Assembly: GCA_017484135.1 (NCBI GenBank)
Contig: JAFUTQ010000105.1
Span: forward strand, 18,749-82,748
Source: Lachnospiraceae bacterium
Lineage (GTDB): Bacteria > Bacillota > Clostridia > Lachnospirales > Lachnospiraceae
Direction of reading: 5' to 3'
DNA length: 64,000 nt
Made by a program: the position numbers and the translations under genes. Under the pieces are notes generated by a model. The model did no database searches, was not told the DNA's origin, and saw only the letters and a program-made list of their open reading frames with translations. Shown piece by piece: positions 43,319 to 51,634 of the stretch. Within the stretch, counting starts at the first letter, position 1; the number at the start of each line of letters is the position of its first letter.

Positions 43319-44077
43319 ATGAGCGTTATTTCAATGAAGCAGTTGCTTGAAGCAGGTGTACATTTTGGACACCAGACCAGAAGATGGAATCCCAAAATGG
43401 CTCCCTATATTTATACGGAGCGGAACGGTATTTACATCATTGATCTGCAGAAATCAGTTGGAAAGGTAGACGAGGCCTATCGTGCAGTTGCCGATATCGT
43501 AGCGGATGGGGGGACGATTCTTTTTGTCGGAACAAAAAAGCAGGCACAGGATGCAATTAAGACGGAAGCAGAGCGTTGCGGCATGTTCTATGTCAATGAG
43601 AGATGGCTGGGCGGTATGCTGACCAATTTCAAGACCATTCAGAGCCGGATCGCACGGTTAAAAGCAATCGAAACCATGCAGGAGGATGGCACCTTTGATG
43701 TGTTGCCCAAGAAGGAGGTCATTAAGCTTAAGAAGGAGTTAGAGAAGCTTGAGAAAAATCTGGGCGGAATCAAGGAGATGAAGCGGATTCCGGATGCCAT
43801 CTTTATCGTAGATCCAAAGAAGGAGAGAATCTGCGTGCAGGAAGCACATTCGCTTGGAATTCCTTTGATCGGTATTGCAGATACCAACTGCGATCCGGAA
43901 GAGCTGGATTATGTAATTCCCGGAAATGATGATGCAATCCGCGCAGTGAAGCTGATCGTGTCAAAGATGGCAGATGCAGTCATTGAGGCAAATCAGGGAA
44001 CAGTTGATGTAGATTTTGAGGGTGACGCAAATGCGGACGCCGATGCAGAGGAGTTTGCAGAGGAAGCAGAAGCGTAA
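43319..44077 (+). CDS. rpsB: 30S ribosomal protein S2
   Basis: Small-subunit ribosomal protein. The start [27 protein letters not shown] and the [12 protein letters not shown] signature are canonical. The ATG at 43319 lies 8 bases after GGAGG and gives 252 residues; the upstream ATG at 43238 lacks homology. The C-terminal acidic Ala/Asp/Glu tail is usual in Firmicutes. Followed by tsf after 21 bases as in almost all bacteria. Confidence 0.98.
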   Translation: MSVISMKQLLEAGVHFGHQTRRWNPKMAPYIYTERNGIYIIDLQKSVGKVDEAYRAVADIVADGGTILFVGTKKQAQDAIKTEAERCGMFYVNERWLGGMLTNFKTIQSRIARLKAIETMQEDGTFDVLPKKEVIKLKKELEKLEKNLGGIKEMKRIPDAIFIVDPKKERICVQEAHSLGIPLIGIADTNCDPEELDYVIPGNDDAIRAVKLIVSKMADAVIEANQGTVDVDFEGDANADADAEEFAEEAEA

Positions 44078-44098
44078 ATAAAATCGGAGGATAATAAA

Positions 44099-45034
44099 AT
44101 GGCTATTACAGCAGCAATGGTAAAGGAACTGCGCGAAATGACAGGCGCAGGCATGATGGATTGTAAAAAGGCGCTGAACGAGACAGACGGAGACATGGAT
44201 GCCGCTGTGGAATATCTGAGAAAGAGCGGACAGGCAAAGGCGGAAAAGAAGGCAAGCAGAGTGGCGGCAGAGGGACTTTGCGCCGTAGTGGTAAAGGATG
44301 ATCGTACAGCGGCAGTAGTAGAAGTGAATTCTGAAACTGATTTTGTTGCAAAGAATGAGACATTCCGCGAGTTTGTAACGGCAGTTGCAGAGCAGGCGGT
44401 TGATTCAGATGCTGCAAATATTGATGAATTTCTTGCAGAAGCATGGAACGCTGAGGCAGGGAAAACCGTCAAGGATGCCCTGGTAGAAAAGGTGGCAGTG
44501 ATCGGCGAAAATTTGTCAATTCGCAGATTTGAGAAGGTGGTTGCCGAGAATGGCTGTGTCGTTTCGTATGTGCACGGCGGCGGAAGAATCGGTGTAATTG
44601 TAGAGGCTGTAACTGACGTGGTAAATGATACGGTCAAAGAGGCGCTTACCAATATTGCGATGCAGATTGCAGCGCTGAATCCGAAATATGTCAACCGGGC
44701 AGAAGTCAGCGATGATTATATTGCGCATGAGAAAGAGATTCTGCTGGCCCAGATTATGAATGATCCGAAGGAGTCCCAGAAACCGGAAAAGGTCATCAAC
44801 GGAATGATTGAAGGCCGGATCAGTAAGGAATTAAAAGAGATTTGTCTGTTGGATCAGGTATATGTAAAGGCTGAGGACGGCAAGCAGTCTGTGGCGAAGT
44901 ATCTGGAGCAGGTATCAAAGGAAGCAGGAACCACTGTTACCGTCAAACGGTTTGTTCGATTTGAGACGGGAGAAGGTCTTGAAAAGAAAAATGAGGATTT
45001 TGCGGCAGAGGTGGCAGCACAGCTTGGTTCTTAA
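44099..45034 (+). CDS. tsf: Elongation factor Ts
   Basis: Guanine-nucleotide exchange factor for EF-Tu. The N-terminal MVKELREMTGAGMMDCKKALNETDGDMDAAVEYLR and VEVNSETDFVAKNETF signatures are diagnostic; 311 residues is normal. GGAGG lies before the ATG. A strong intrinsic terminator follows. Confidence 0.98.
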   Translation: MAITAAMVKELREMTGAGMMDCKKALNETDGDMDAAVEYLRKSGQAKAEKKASRVAAEGLCAVVVKDDRTAAVVEVNSETDFVAKNETFREFVTAVAEQAVDSDAANIDEFLAEAWNAEAGKTVKDALVEKVAVIGENLSIRRFEKVVAENGCVVSYVHGGGRIGVIVEAVTDVVNDTVKEALTNIAMQIAALNPKYVNRAEVSDDYIAHEKEILLAQIMNDPKESQKPEKVINGMIEGRISKELKEICLLDQVYVKAEDGKQSVAKYLEQVSKEAGTTVTVKRFVRFETGEGLEKKNEDFAAEVAAQLGS

Positions 45035-45061
45035 CAGAATCTGTTTTTATTTTCATCAACC

Positions 45062-45096
45062 AACCCTTGCATGTGAAAAATATGCAAGGGTTTTTT
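45062..45096 (+). terminator. Intrinsic terminator after tsf
   Basis: AACCCTTGCAT (45062-45072) pairs perfectly with ATGCAAGGGTT (45082-45092) around a 9-base loop, followed by a T-run. A second, T-less stem TTGCTGCA/TGCAGCAA lies at 45125-45144. Confidence 0.92.
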
Positions 45097-45165
45097 GGTT
45101 ATTCTTTAACGCCGAGCCATTCATTTGCTGCAAGACTGCAGCAAGAATGTGATTCATGTTTTTTA

Positions 45166-45193
45166 TTGATATTTTCATAAAGTGTGTTACAAT
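45166..45193 (+). promoter_or_regulatory. Promoter for the deacetylase-bactofilin genes
   Basis: TTGATA (45166-45171), a 16-base spacer and TACAAT (45188-45193), about 34 bases before the deacetylase ATG and downstream of the tsf terminator. It indicates a new transcription unit, which may continue into pyrH and frr. Confidence 0.65.
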
Positions 45194-45226
45194 AGTACCG
45201 TAGATTTTGTGACCGGAGGTCAAAGT

Positions 45227-46183
45227 ATGGATGAAAAGTCAACCGCTGGTCTGAAGCAGCAAAGGGATCGCAGAAAACGCATACAACGCATGAAGAAAGG
45301 AATTGTCTTTAGTCTTGTAAGCTGGATTATTATCTCTATCATTCTATTTGTCGTGTTGATTGGCAGAGTAATATCCTTGCAGCGGCAGATCAATGAATTG
45401 AAACAGCACATTGTAATCAGTGATACTGTCGCGTATCGGGAAGCGGCAAATGCGGATGAATTATTGCAGGGTGTACAGCCGTCGGCCGGAGATACGGAAA
45501 CGCCGGTTACCGTTGCACATGCGGAGGACAATCTGGCGCAGGATACCGATGTACACAAGGTGTATCTTACCTTTGAGGATGGACCCAGCAGCAATACAGA
45601 AAAAATTTTGGATATTTTGGCAGAATATCAGGTGAAAGCCACTTTTTTTGTGGTAGGAAAAGAGGATGAGGCATCGCAGGCTGTTTACCGGAGAATTGTG
45701 GAGGAAGGACATACATTGGCAATGCATTCCTATTCCCACAAATACAGCACAATCTACAATTCGCTGGAGGATTTTGAGACAGACACAAAAAAGCTTCAGG
45801 ATTATCTTTATGAGATTACAGGAGTCACATGTAAGTTTTACCGATTCCCGGGAGGAAGTGCCAATCAGGTAAGCAATGTGGATGTGAAGGAATTTATTTC
45901 GTATCTAAACGGGCAGGGAATCGTATACTATGACTGGAACGTTTCCAGCGGCGATGCGGCATCACAGGCTTATACAGCGGATGAACTGGTGGAAAATGTG
46001 ATGGCTGACGTTCCGAAGTATAAAACCTCCGTGGTTCTTATGCACGATTCCGATGCCAGAAACACCACGGTGGATGCATTGAGCAGCATGATTGAAGCAC
46101 TGCAGGCAGAGGGAGCGGAGTTATTGCCGATTACAGATGACACCACTGTCATTCAGTATATAGATGCGGAAAGCATACAGTAG
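45227..46183 (+). CDS. Membrane-anchored polysaccharide deacetylase (NodB domain)
   Basis: A 318-residue NodB-type carbohydrate esterase 4 protein, probably acting on peptidoglycan or a surface polysaccharide outside the membrane. A basic N-terminus leads to a membrane segment (about residues 26-48, VFSLVSWIIISIILFVVLI) and a linker. NodB motifs: motif 1 reads TFEDGP in place of TFDDGP, so the usual catalytic-base Asp is Glu while the metal Asp remains; motif 2 HSYSH; motif 3 RFPGGS; motif 4 YYDWNVSSGD; motif 5 LMHDS. Start has GGAGGT 7 bases upstream. It is inserted with the bactofilin between tsf and pyrH, a place where Bacillus has no such gene. Confidence 0.88.
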   Translation: MDEKSTAGLKQQRDRRKRIQRMKKGIVFSLVSWIIISIILFVVLIGRVISLQRQINELKQHIVISDTVAYREAANADELLQGVQPSAGDTETPVTVAHAEDNLAQDTDVHKVYLTFEDGPSSNTEKILDILAEYQVKATFFVVGKEDEASQAVYRRIVEEGHTLAMHSYSHKYSTIYNSLEDFETDTKKLQDYLYEITGVTCKFYRFPGGSANQVSNVDVKEFISYLNGQGIVYYDWNVSSGDAASQAYTADELVENVMADVPKYKTSVVLMHDSDARNTTVDALSSMIEALQAEGAELLPITDDTTVIQYIDAESIQ

Positions 46184-46204
46184 ATTAAATATGGAGGTTG
46201 CAGG

Positions 46205-47284
46205 ATGAGTTTTTTTAAGGATTTTAAGGAAGATTTATCACAGGCAGTGAACGAATTGTTACCGGGTGAAGATTTGGCTGAGCCGGGTGATGAGCAGGAC
46301 GTAGTTGTAAATACTCTGGAGGAAGAAATTGATGTTCAGAGCGAATTGTCCAAGCTGGACGGTCTGCTGGAAAAAGTAAGCCGTGATGCAAATGAGCCGG
46401 CAAAGAGGTCTGAGGAAAACGTGATACCGGAAAGAACGGAAGCGCCAGCCCAGAATGTCGAAGAATTTGCAAGTCGACAGCCAGAGCGGGAGGCAGGAAC
46501 GGAAACACCGATATCCGTATCGGGTGGACAGCCGGAGGAAACGGCTGTATCGCAGGAGACAGAACCGAAAGCACCGGAGCTTTCGATTATGGCACAGCTT
46601 TCCGAGCCACGGCCTGAGCCGCAGACGGAGACAAACGGGGAACATGTTGTAGAAGAAGCAGCACAGCGGACGGAAGACCGAATCCCGAATTCGGGTAATG
46701 AATTGTCCGCAGAAGCTGTAGAAAATAAGGTGGAAGAAACCGCACAGGAGGAAAATAAGATGAGCGATATCACAGTTGACACAACCGTACAGGAAGCACC
46801 GCAGACATTTGCCAAGAGTGCTGAGGCAACCGACGAGATAACTGTAATCACGGAGAGCACAACCATTAAGGGTGACATGAGTTCTACCGGCTCCTTTGAT
46901 GTCAGAGGGACCATCAACGGAAATATAGAGTGCAACGGAAAGCTGCAGGTAACAGGAACCTTAAGAGGAAACAGCCGATCTACTGAGTTCTTTGCAGATG
47001 CGGCAAAGGTAGAGGGCGAAGTGATCAGCAGCGGAACCGTAAAAATTGGTCTTGGTTCTGTAATTATCGGAAATATTACGGCTACTTCCGCAGTGATTGC
47101 GGGTGCAATCAAGGGTGATATTGATGTACAGGGACCGGTTGTGGTAGATACCTCCGCGGTGGTAATGGGAAATATCAAATCCCGTTCCGTACAGATCAAT
47201 AACGGAGCTGTTATTGAGGGATTCTGCTCTCAGAGTTATGCAGAAATCGATGTGGAGAGCCTGTTTGGAGATACAAAAGAATGA
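46205..47284 (+). CDS. Bactofilin family cytoskeletal protein
   Basis: A 359-residue protein with a long acidic, Glu/Pro-rich and probably disordered N-terminal region (about residues 1-215) and a C-terminal bactofilin beta-helix (about 220-345: TTIKGDMSSTGSFDVRGTINGNIECNGKL, VEGEVISSGTVKIGLGSVIIGNI, AVIAGAIKGDIDVQGPVVV). Bactofilins polymerise without nucleotide and often organise cell wall enzymes; the neighbour is a wall-type deacetylase. The stop overlaps the pyrH ATG, so translation is coupled. The long N-terminus is unusual for bactofilins, which are commonly 100-200 residues. Confidence 0.88.
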   Translation: MSFFKDFKEDLSQAVNELLPGEDLAEPGDEQDVVVNTLEEEIDVQSELSKLDGLLEKVSRDANEPAKRSEENVIPERTEAPAQNVEEFASRQPEREAGTETPISVSGGQPEETAVSQETEPKAPELSIMAQLSEPRPEPQTETNGEHVVEEAAQRTEDRIPNSGNELSAEAVENKVEETAQEENKMSDITVDTTVQEAPQTFAKSAEATDEITVITESTTIKGDMSSTGSFDVRGTINGNIECNGKLQVTGTLRGNSRSTEFFADAAKVEGEVISSGTVKIGLGSVIIGNITATSAVIAGAIKGDIDVQGPVVVDTSAVVMGNIKSRSVQINNGAVIEGFCSQSYAEIDVESLFGDTKE

Positions 47285-47976
47285 GAAGAGTGTTTTTGAA
47301 GCTCAGCGGCGAAGCGCTTGCCGGAGAAAAGAAAAGCGGATTTGATGAGCCGACCGTCACAGAGGTTGCCCGTCAGGTAAAGGAAATTACACAGGATGGG
47401 ATACAGGTTGGTATCGTCATTGGCGGCGGTAATTTCTGGAGAGGAAGAACCAGTGAGACGATTGATCGTACCAAGGCGGATCAGATTGGAATGCTGGCGA
47501 CAATTATGAATTGCATCTATGTGTCGGAGATCTTTCGTTCCGTGGGAATGAAAACGCAGATTCTGACTCCCTTTGAATGCGGCAGTATGACGAAATTATT
47601 TTCCAAAGACCGGGCTGAAAAATATTTTGAGAAGGGAATGGTAGTGTTTTTTGCAGGGGGTACCGGACATCCGTATTTTTCTACCGACACGGGCATTGTG
47701 CTTCGGGCGATTGAAATGGAAGCGGATGGCATCTATCTGGCAAAGGCGATTGACGGCGTTTATGACAGCGATCCAAAGCTGAATCCGAATGCAAAAAAGT
47801 ATGCGGAAATTTCCATTCAGGAGGTTATCGATCAAAAACTTGCAGTCGTGGATCTGACGGCATCGATTCTGTGTTTGGAAAATAAAATGCCCATGTATGT
47901 GTTCGGGCTGAATGAGGAAAACAGCATCAGAAATGCGGTCAATGGGGAATTTAAAGGGACAAAAGTAACCGTATAA
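47281..47976 (+). CDS. pyrH: Uridylate kinase
   Basis: Phosphorylates UMP to UDP; hexameric amino-acid-kinase family enzyme. Signatures: FLKLSGEALAGEK, VIGGGNFWRGR, TKADQIGMLATIMNC, FAGGTGHPYFSTDTGIVLRA and GVYDSDPKLNPNAKKY. Length 231 is normal. Its ATG overlaps the bactofilin stop (ATGA). Usually follows tsf; here two genes intervene. Confidence 0.98.
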   Translation: MRRVFLKLSGEALAGEKKSGFDEPTVTEVARQVKEITQDGIQVGIVIGGGNFWRGRTSETIDRTKADQIGMLATIMNCIYVSEIFRSVGMKTQILTPFECGSMTKLFSKDRAEKYFEKGMVVFFAGGTGHPYFSTDTGIVLRAIEMEADGIYLAKAIDGVYDSDPKLNPNAKKYAEISIQEVIDQKLAVVDLTASILCLENKMPMYVFGLNEENSIRNAVNGEFKGTKVTV

Positions 47977-47989
47977 AGGAGAGCAATTT

Positions 47990-48544
47990 ATGGACAGCAG
48001 ATTAAAACAATATGAGGAAAAAATGGAAAAATCCTACGACAGTCTGATTGAGGAGTATGCCACCATACGGGCAGGACGCGCAAATCCTCATATTCTTGAC
48101 AAGATTACGGTGGATTACTACGGGGCAGCCACGCCGCTTCAGCAGGTGGCGAATGTGAGTGTGCCGGAGCCGCGGATGATTCAAATCCAGCCATGGGAAC
48201 CTGCATTGGTAAAGGAAATTGAAAAAGCGATTCTCACTTCCGATCTCGGACTCAACCCGACAAATGACGGAAAGGCAATTCGTCTGGTATTTCCCGAGCT
48301 GACAGAGGAACGCAGAAAAGAACTGGCCAAGGATATCAAAAAGCGGGGCGAAAATTCCAAGATTGCGATTCGAAATATCCGCCGGGATGCCAATGATGCA
48401 TGTAAGAAACTGAACAAGTCCAACGAAATTTCGGAGGATGAATTAAAAGAGCTGGAAAATGATATCCAAAAGATTACAGATCGCTATACTGCAAAGGTAG
48501 ATGAGGCAGTGGATGCAAAGACGAAAGAAATTCTTACGGTTTAA
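47990..48544 (+). CDS. frr: Ribosome recycling factor
   Basis: Splits post-termination ribosomes together with EF-G. The start EEKMEKSYDSLIEEYATIRAGRANPHILDKI and the LTEERRKELAKDIKKRGENSKIAIRNIRRDAND region are diagnostic. Length 184 is normal. AAAGGAG precedes the ATG. A strong terminator follows, so pyrH and frr form the end of that transcription unit. Confidence 0.98.
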   Translation: MDSRLKQYEEKMEKSYDSLIEEYATIRAGRANPHILDKITVDYYGAATPLQQVANVSVPEPRMIQIQPWEPALVKEIEKAILTSDLGLNPTNDGKAIRLVFPELTEERRKELAKDIKKRGENSKIAIRNIRRDANDACKKLNKSNEISEDELKELENDIQKITDRYTAKVDEAVDAKTKEILTV

Positions 48545-48552
48545 TGATTATG

Positions 48553-48581
48553 GGGACACTGGTACGACCGTGTCCCTTTTT
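48553..48581 (+). terminator. Intrinsic terminator after frr
   Basis: GGGACAC (48553-48559) pairs with GTGTCCC (48570-48576), extended by GGT/ACC around an ACG loop, followed by five Ts. Confidence 0.88.
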
Positions 48582-48625
48582 CGATTCAGAGCCGTATCTA
48601 TGTAATCATGGAAAGGGAGAACCAT

Positions 48626-49345
48626 ATGAATATTCCGCAGCATATTGCAATTATTCTGGATGGAAACGGCAGGTGGGCAAAAAGCAAGGGAAAGCCCAGA
48701 AATTATGGACATACCGTAGGTGCAAAGAATGTGGAGACGATCTGTCGCGCCGCAGGAGAAATGGGAATCCGGTATGTGACCATGTATGCATTTTCTACAG
48801 AGAATTGGAACCGCCCGAAAAGTGAGGTGGATACCTTAATGAAGCTGTTAAAATCTTACTTGAAAAATTGTGTAAAAACAGCGGATAAAAATAATATGCG
48901 GGTACGGATTCTGGGCGATCTTACGGGATTAGAACCCGAAATTCAGACCCAGATCCGGGAGCTGGAGCGGGCATCCGAAAAAAATACCGGATTAAATTTT
49001 CAGATTGCAATCAATTATGGGGCAAGAGATGAGCTTCTGCGTGCTATGCGAAAAATGATTGCGGATGGTGTGCGGGCAGAGGAGATTACAGAGGAAACCT
49101 TTGGTGCTTATCTGGATACGGCGGGTATACCGGATCCGGATCTGATGATTCGCACCAGCGGGGAACAGCGTCTGTCCAATTTTTTGTTGTGGCAGCATGC
49201 ATACAGCGAATTTTATTTTACAGATGTCCCTTGGCCGGATTTTTCTGCGGATGAGTTGAAAAAAGCAGTGGCGGAGTATGGAAGACGCAACCGCAGATAC
49301 GGAAAAATTGAGGAGGAAGAGACCGATGAAGTCGTTTTGGATTAG
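48626..49345 (+). CDS. uppS: Undecaprenyl diphosphate synthase
   Basis: Cis-prenyltransferase making the C55 lipid carrier for cell wall synthesis. The catalytic aspartate (D12) lies in IAIILDGNGRWAKSKG; MYAFSTENWNRP, RVRILGDLTGLE and DLMIRTSGEQRLSNFLLWQHAYSEFYF follow. The ATG at 48626 has AAGGGAGA 6 bases upstream and is preferred to the ATG at 48608. The product is 239 residues. It overlaps cdsA by 20 bases. Confidence 0.98.
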   Translation: MNIPQHIAIILDGNGRWAKSKGKPRNYGHTVGAKNVETICRAAGEMGIRYVTMYAFSTENWNRPKSEVDTLMKLLKSYLKNCVKTADKNNMRVRILGDLTGLEPEIQTQIRELERASEKNTGLNFQIAINYGARDELLRAMRKMIADGVRAEEITEETFGAYLDTAGIPDPDLMIRTSGEQRLSNFLLWQHAYSEFYFTDVPWPDFSADELKKAVAEYGRRNRRYGKIEEEETDEVVLD

Positions 49346-50138
49346 ACTGGGCAGCGGGATTGTTCTCGTAATTCTTGCGCTGTGTTTTTTGATTGCAGGA
49401 GGAGATTTGCTGCTGGCAGCATCCGGGTTGATTTCCCTGATTGGTTTATATGAGTTATACCGGGTATTTCAGATTGAGAAAAATATCGTGGGTGCCATGG
49501 GCTATCTGGCAGTGATTTTGTATATCTGCAATTTGAAATTCGCCTTCTTGTCGGATTTTAGGTTTTTTGTGCTGGGGCTTTTGGTGTTTATGACCAGTGT
49601 GTACGTTTTCCGCTATCCCAAATATCGCACCGAGCAGCTGCTTGCGGCATTTTTCGGGGTGTTCTATGTGGCGGTTATGTTATCCTGTGTATACCTCACC
49701 AGAATGCTGCCGGGAGGTGCTTACATGGTCTGGCTGATCTTTTTGTGTTCCTGGGGCTGTGATACCTGCGCTTATGCGGTGGGGGTACTGTTCGGTAAAC
49801 ATAAGATGACGCCGATACTGTCTCCGAAAAAATCATGGGAGGGCGCAATTGGCGGCGTGATCGGCTCGGCATTGCTCACACTGATTTACTGTATGGTATT
49901 TCGCAGCCGCATGCAGCTGACGGAAAGGGAATTGATCTTTTTTGTCCTGATCGGTGCAGTGGGAGCGGTCATATCCATGATCGGAGATCTGACTGCATCT
50001 GCCATCAAGCGGAATTATCAGATTAAGGATTACGGAAAACTGATTCCCGGACATGGCGGTATTCTGGATCGCTTTGACAGTGTGATTTTTACGGCACCTG
50101 TCATTTATTATCTGACATGTTATCTCGTTATAAAATGA
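49326..50138 (+). CDS. cdsA: Phosphatidate cytidylyltransferase
   Basis: Makes CDP-diacylglycerol for phospholipid synthesis; 270 residues with about seven membrane segments. The C-terminal CDS signature is clear: MIGDLTASAIKRNYQIKDYGKLIPGHGGILDRFDSV (two parts), with SPKKSWEGAIGG before it. The ATG at 49326 follows GGAGGAAGAG inside uppS. Its last codons and stop overlap the left end of the hairpin repeat at 50135. Confidence 0.96.
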   Translation: MKSFWIRLGSGIVLVILALCFLIAGGDLLLAASGLISLIGLYELYRVFQIEKNIVGAMGYLAVILYICNLKFAFLSDFRFFVLGLLVFMTSVYVFRYPKYRTEQLLAAFFGVFYVAVMLSCVYLTRMLPGGAYMVWLIFLCSWGCDTCAYAVGVLFGKHKMTPILSPKKSWEGAIGGVIGSALLTLIYCMVFRSRMQLTERELIFFVLIGAVGAVISMIGDLTASAIKRNYQIKDYGKLIPGHGGILDRFDSVIFTAPVIYYLTCYLVIK

Positions 50139-50472
50139 TTTGAATTTGAGAGTCAAAAGGATTTGAGGGGCAAAAGGTTCACATCGTGGGAGGAAGCCTA
50201 ATGAGCGGAGCTCATTTTTGAATGGCTTCCGACGATTTGGCAGGTGACGCGGAGCGGCGCGTGCCGATACCTTAAACGATGTGAACACTTTGTGTACGAA
50301 ATCGAATCGGAAAACTCGTTTTCCGAGACGATTTCGTACACAAAGAGTCAATGCCGACTGCGTCGGCATGACACTTTGAACAAAAAATCATCTCGGAAAA
50401 CTAGCTTTCCGATCCGATTTTTTGTTCAAAGCGTTCACATCGTAAAACGATGTGAACCTTTTGACATTTGAT
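50135..50472 (+). repeat. Hairpin-rich dispersed repeat, copy B (composite, 338 bp), between cdsA and dxr
   Basis: The gap between cdsA and dxr is filled by this element. It starts ATGATTTG like copy A (7353-7500) and is closed by GTCAAAAGG (50152-50160) and CCTTTTGAC (50457-50465). GATTTGAGGGGCAAAAGG (50160-50177), a second left end, equals the inverted right end of copy A. Inside are: stem GTTCACATCG/CGATGTGAAC (50177-50186, 50277-50286) enclosing two hairpins; a perfect 17-bp stem CTTTGTGTACGAAATCG (50288-50304 with 50329-50345) with inner TCGGAAAA/TTTTCCGA; ATGCCGAC/GTCGGCAT (50351-50358, 50362-50369); a perfect 16-bp stem CTTTGAACAAAAAATC (50374-50389 with 50416-50431) with inner TCGGAAA/TTTCCGA; and GTTCACATCG/CGATGTGAAC (50433-50442, 50448-50457). 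No credible gene inside. Confidence 0.88.
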
Positions 50473-50490
50473 AAATTTAGGAGGAAAATT

Positions 50491-51633
50491 ATGAAGAAAA
50501 TTGCGATTTTAGGTTCGACCGGTTCCATCGGCACACAGACGCTGTCTGTTGTCCGGGAACAAAAAGATATTCAGGTGACTGCACTGGCTGCAGGAAAAAA
50601 TATTGCTCTGCTGGAGCAGCAGATCCGGGAGTTTTCGCCCAGACTTGCGGCTGTGTGGGAGGAAGCTGCTGCGAAGGAGCTGCGCACAAGGGTACGGGAT
50701 CTTGACGTGGAGATTGTGAGCGGAATGGACGGACTGCTTGCGGTAGCGACAGACAAAGAAGCCGGAATTCTGGTTACCGCCATCGTGGGCATGCTTGGAC
50801 TTCGTCCCACTATCGAAGCAATTCGCGCCGGAAAAGACATTGCTCTGGCAAATAAAGAGACATTGGTAACGGCGGGGCATATTATTATGCCTATGGCGGC
50901 AGAATATGGGAGAAGGATTTTCCCGGTAGACAGCGAGCACAGTGCGCTTTTTCAATGTCTGCAGGGAGCGGCACTCAATCCCGTACGAAAAATTCTGCTC
51001 ACGGCATCCGGCGGGCCCTTCCGCGGAAAAAAAAGGGAGGAACTGCGGCACATACAGCCGGAGGATGCGCTTCGTCATCCCAACTGGAATATGGGAAAGA
51101 AAATTACAATTGATTCTGCGACGATGGTCAACAAGGGCTTAGAGGTCATCGAAGCAAAATGGCTGTTCCATGTGTCGCCGGATCAGATTCAGGTTGTAGT
51201 ACAACCACAAAGTATCATACACTCTATGGTAGAGTTTGAGGATGGCGCCGTGATCGCACAACTTGGTACAGCAGATATGCGCCTGCCGATTCAGTATGCG
51301 TTGTATTATCCGGAGAGAAGATTTTTAAGCGGAGACCGGCTGGATTTTACCAAATTAAAGCGCATTGATTTGGAAGAGCCGGATACAGACACCTTCCGCG
51401 GCCTGAAGCTGGCATATGAGGCATGTGAGCGGGGCGGCAATCTTCCGACGATTCTGAATGCCGCGAATGAAAAGGCAGTAGCCATGTTTCTGGACAGAAA
51501 AATCGGATTTCTCGATATTACAGAGATTATTGAGACCTGTATGCGGGACTGCAGCCGCGTGGAGCATCCGACGGTGGAGCAAATCCTCAGTACCGAGCAG
51601 GAAGTATATGAGTATATAGAGAGCAGGTGGTAG
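50491..51633 (+). CDS. dxr: 1-deoxy-D-xylulose 5-phosphate reductoisomerase
   Basis: Second enzyme of the MEP isoprenoid pathway, using NADPH. NADPH-binding GSTGSIG is at residues 8-14; the metal and substrate region reads PVDSEHSALFQCLQG, then ILLTASGGPFRGK, and NWNMGKKITIDSATMVNKGLEVIEAKWLF in two parts. The ATG at 50491 lies 6 bases after AGGAGG; product 380 residues. It forms a MEP/prenyl group with ispG and uppS. Its upstream region is the hairpin repeat, so its promoter, if separate, lies in or before that. Confidence 0.98.
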   Translation: MKKIAILGSTGSIGTQTLSVVREQKDIQVTALAAGKNIALLEQQIREFSPRLAAVWEEAAAKELRTRVRDLDVEIVSGMDGLLAVATDKEAGILVTAIVGMLGLRPTIEAIRAGKDIALANKETLVTAGHIIMPMAAEYGRRIFPVDSEHSALFQCLQGAALNPVRKILLTASGGPFRGKKREELRHIQPEDALRHPNWNMGKKITIDSATMVNKGLEVIEAKWLFHVSPDQIQVVVQPQSIIHSMVEFEDGAVIAQLGTADMRLPIQYALYYPERRFLSGDRLDFTKLKRIDLEEPDTDTFRGLKLAYEACERGGNLPTILNAANEKAVAMFLDRKIGFLDITEIIETCMRDCSRVEHPTVEQILSTEQEVYEYIESRW

Positions 51634-51634
51634 A

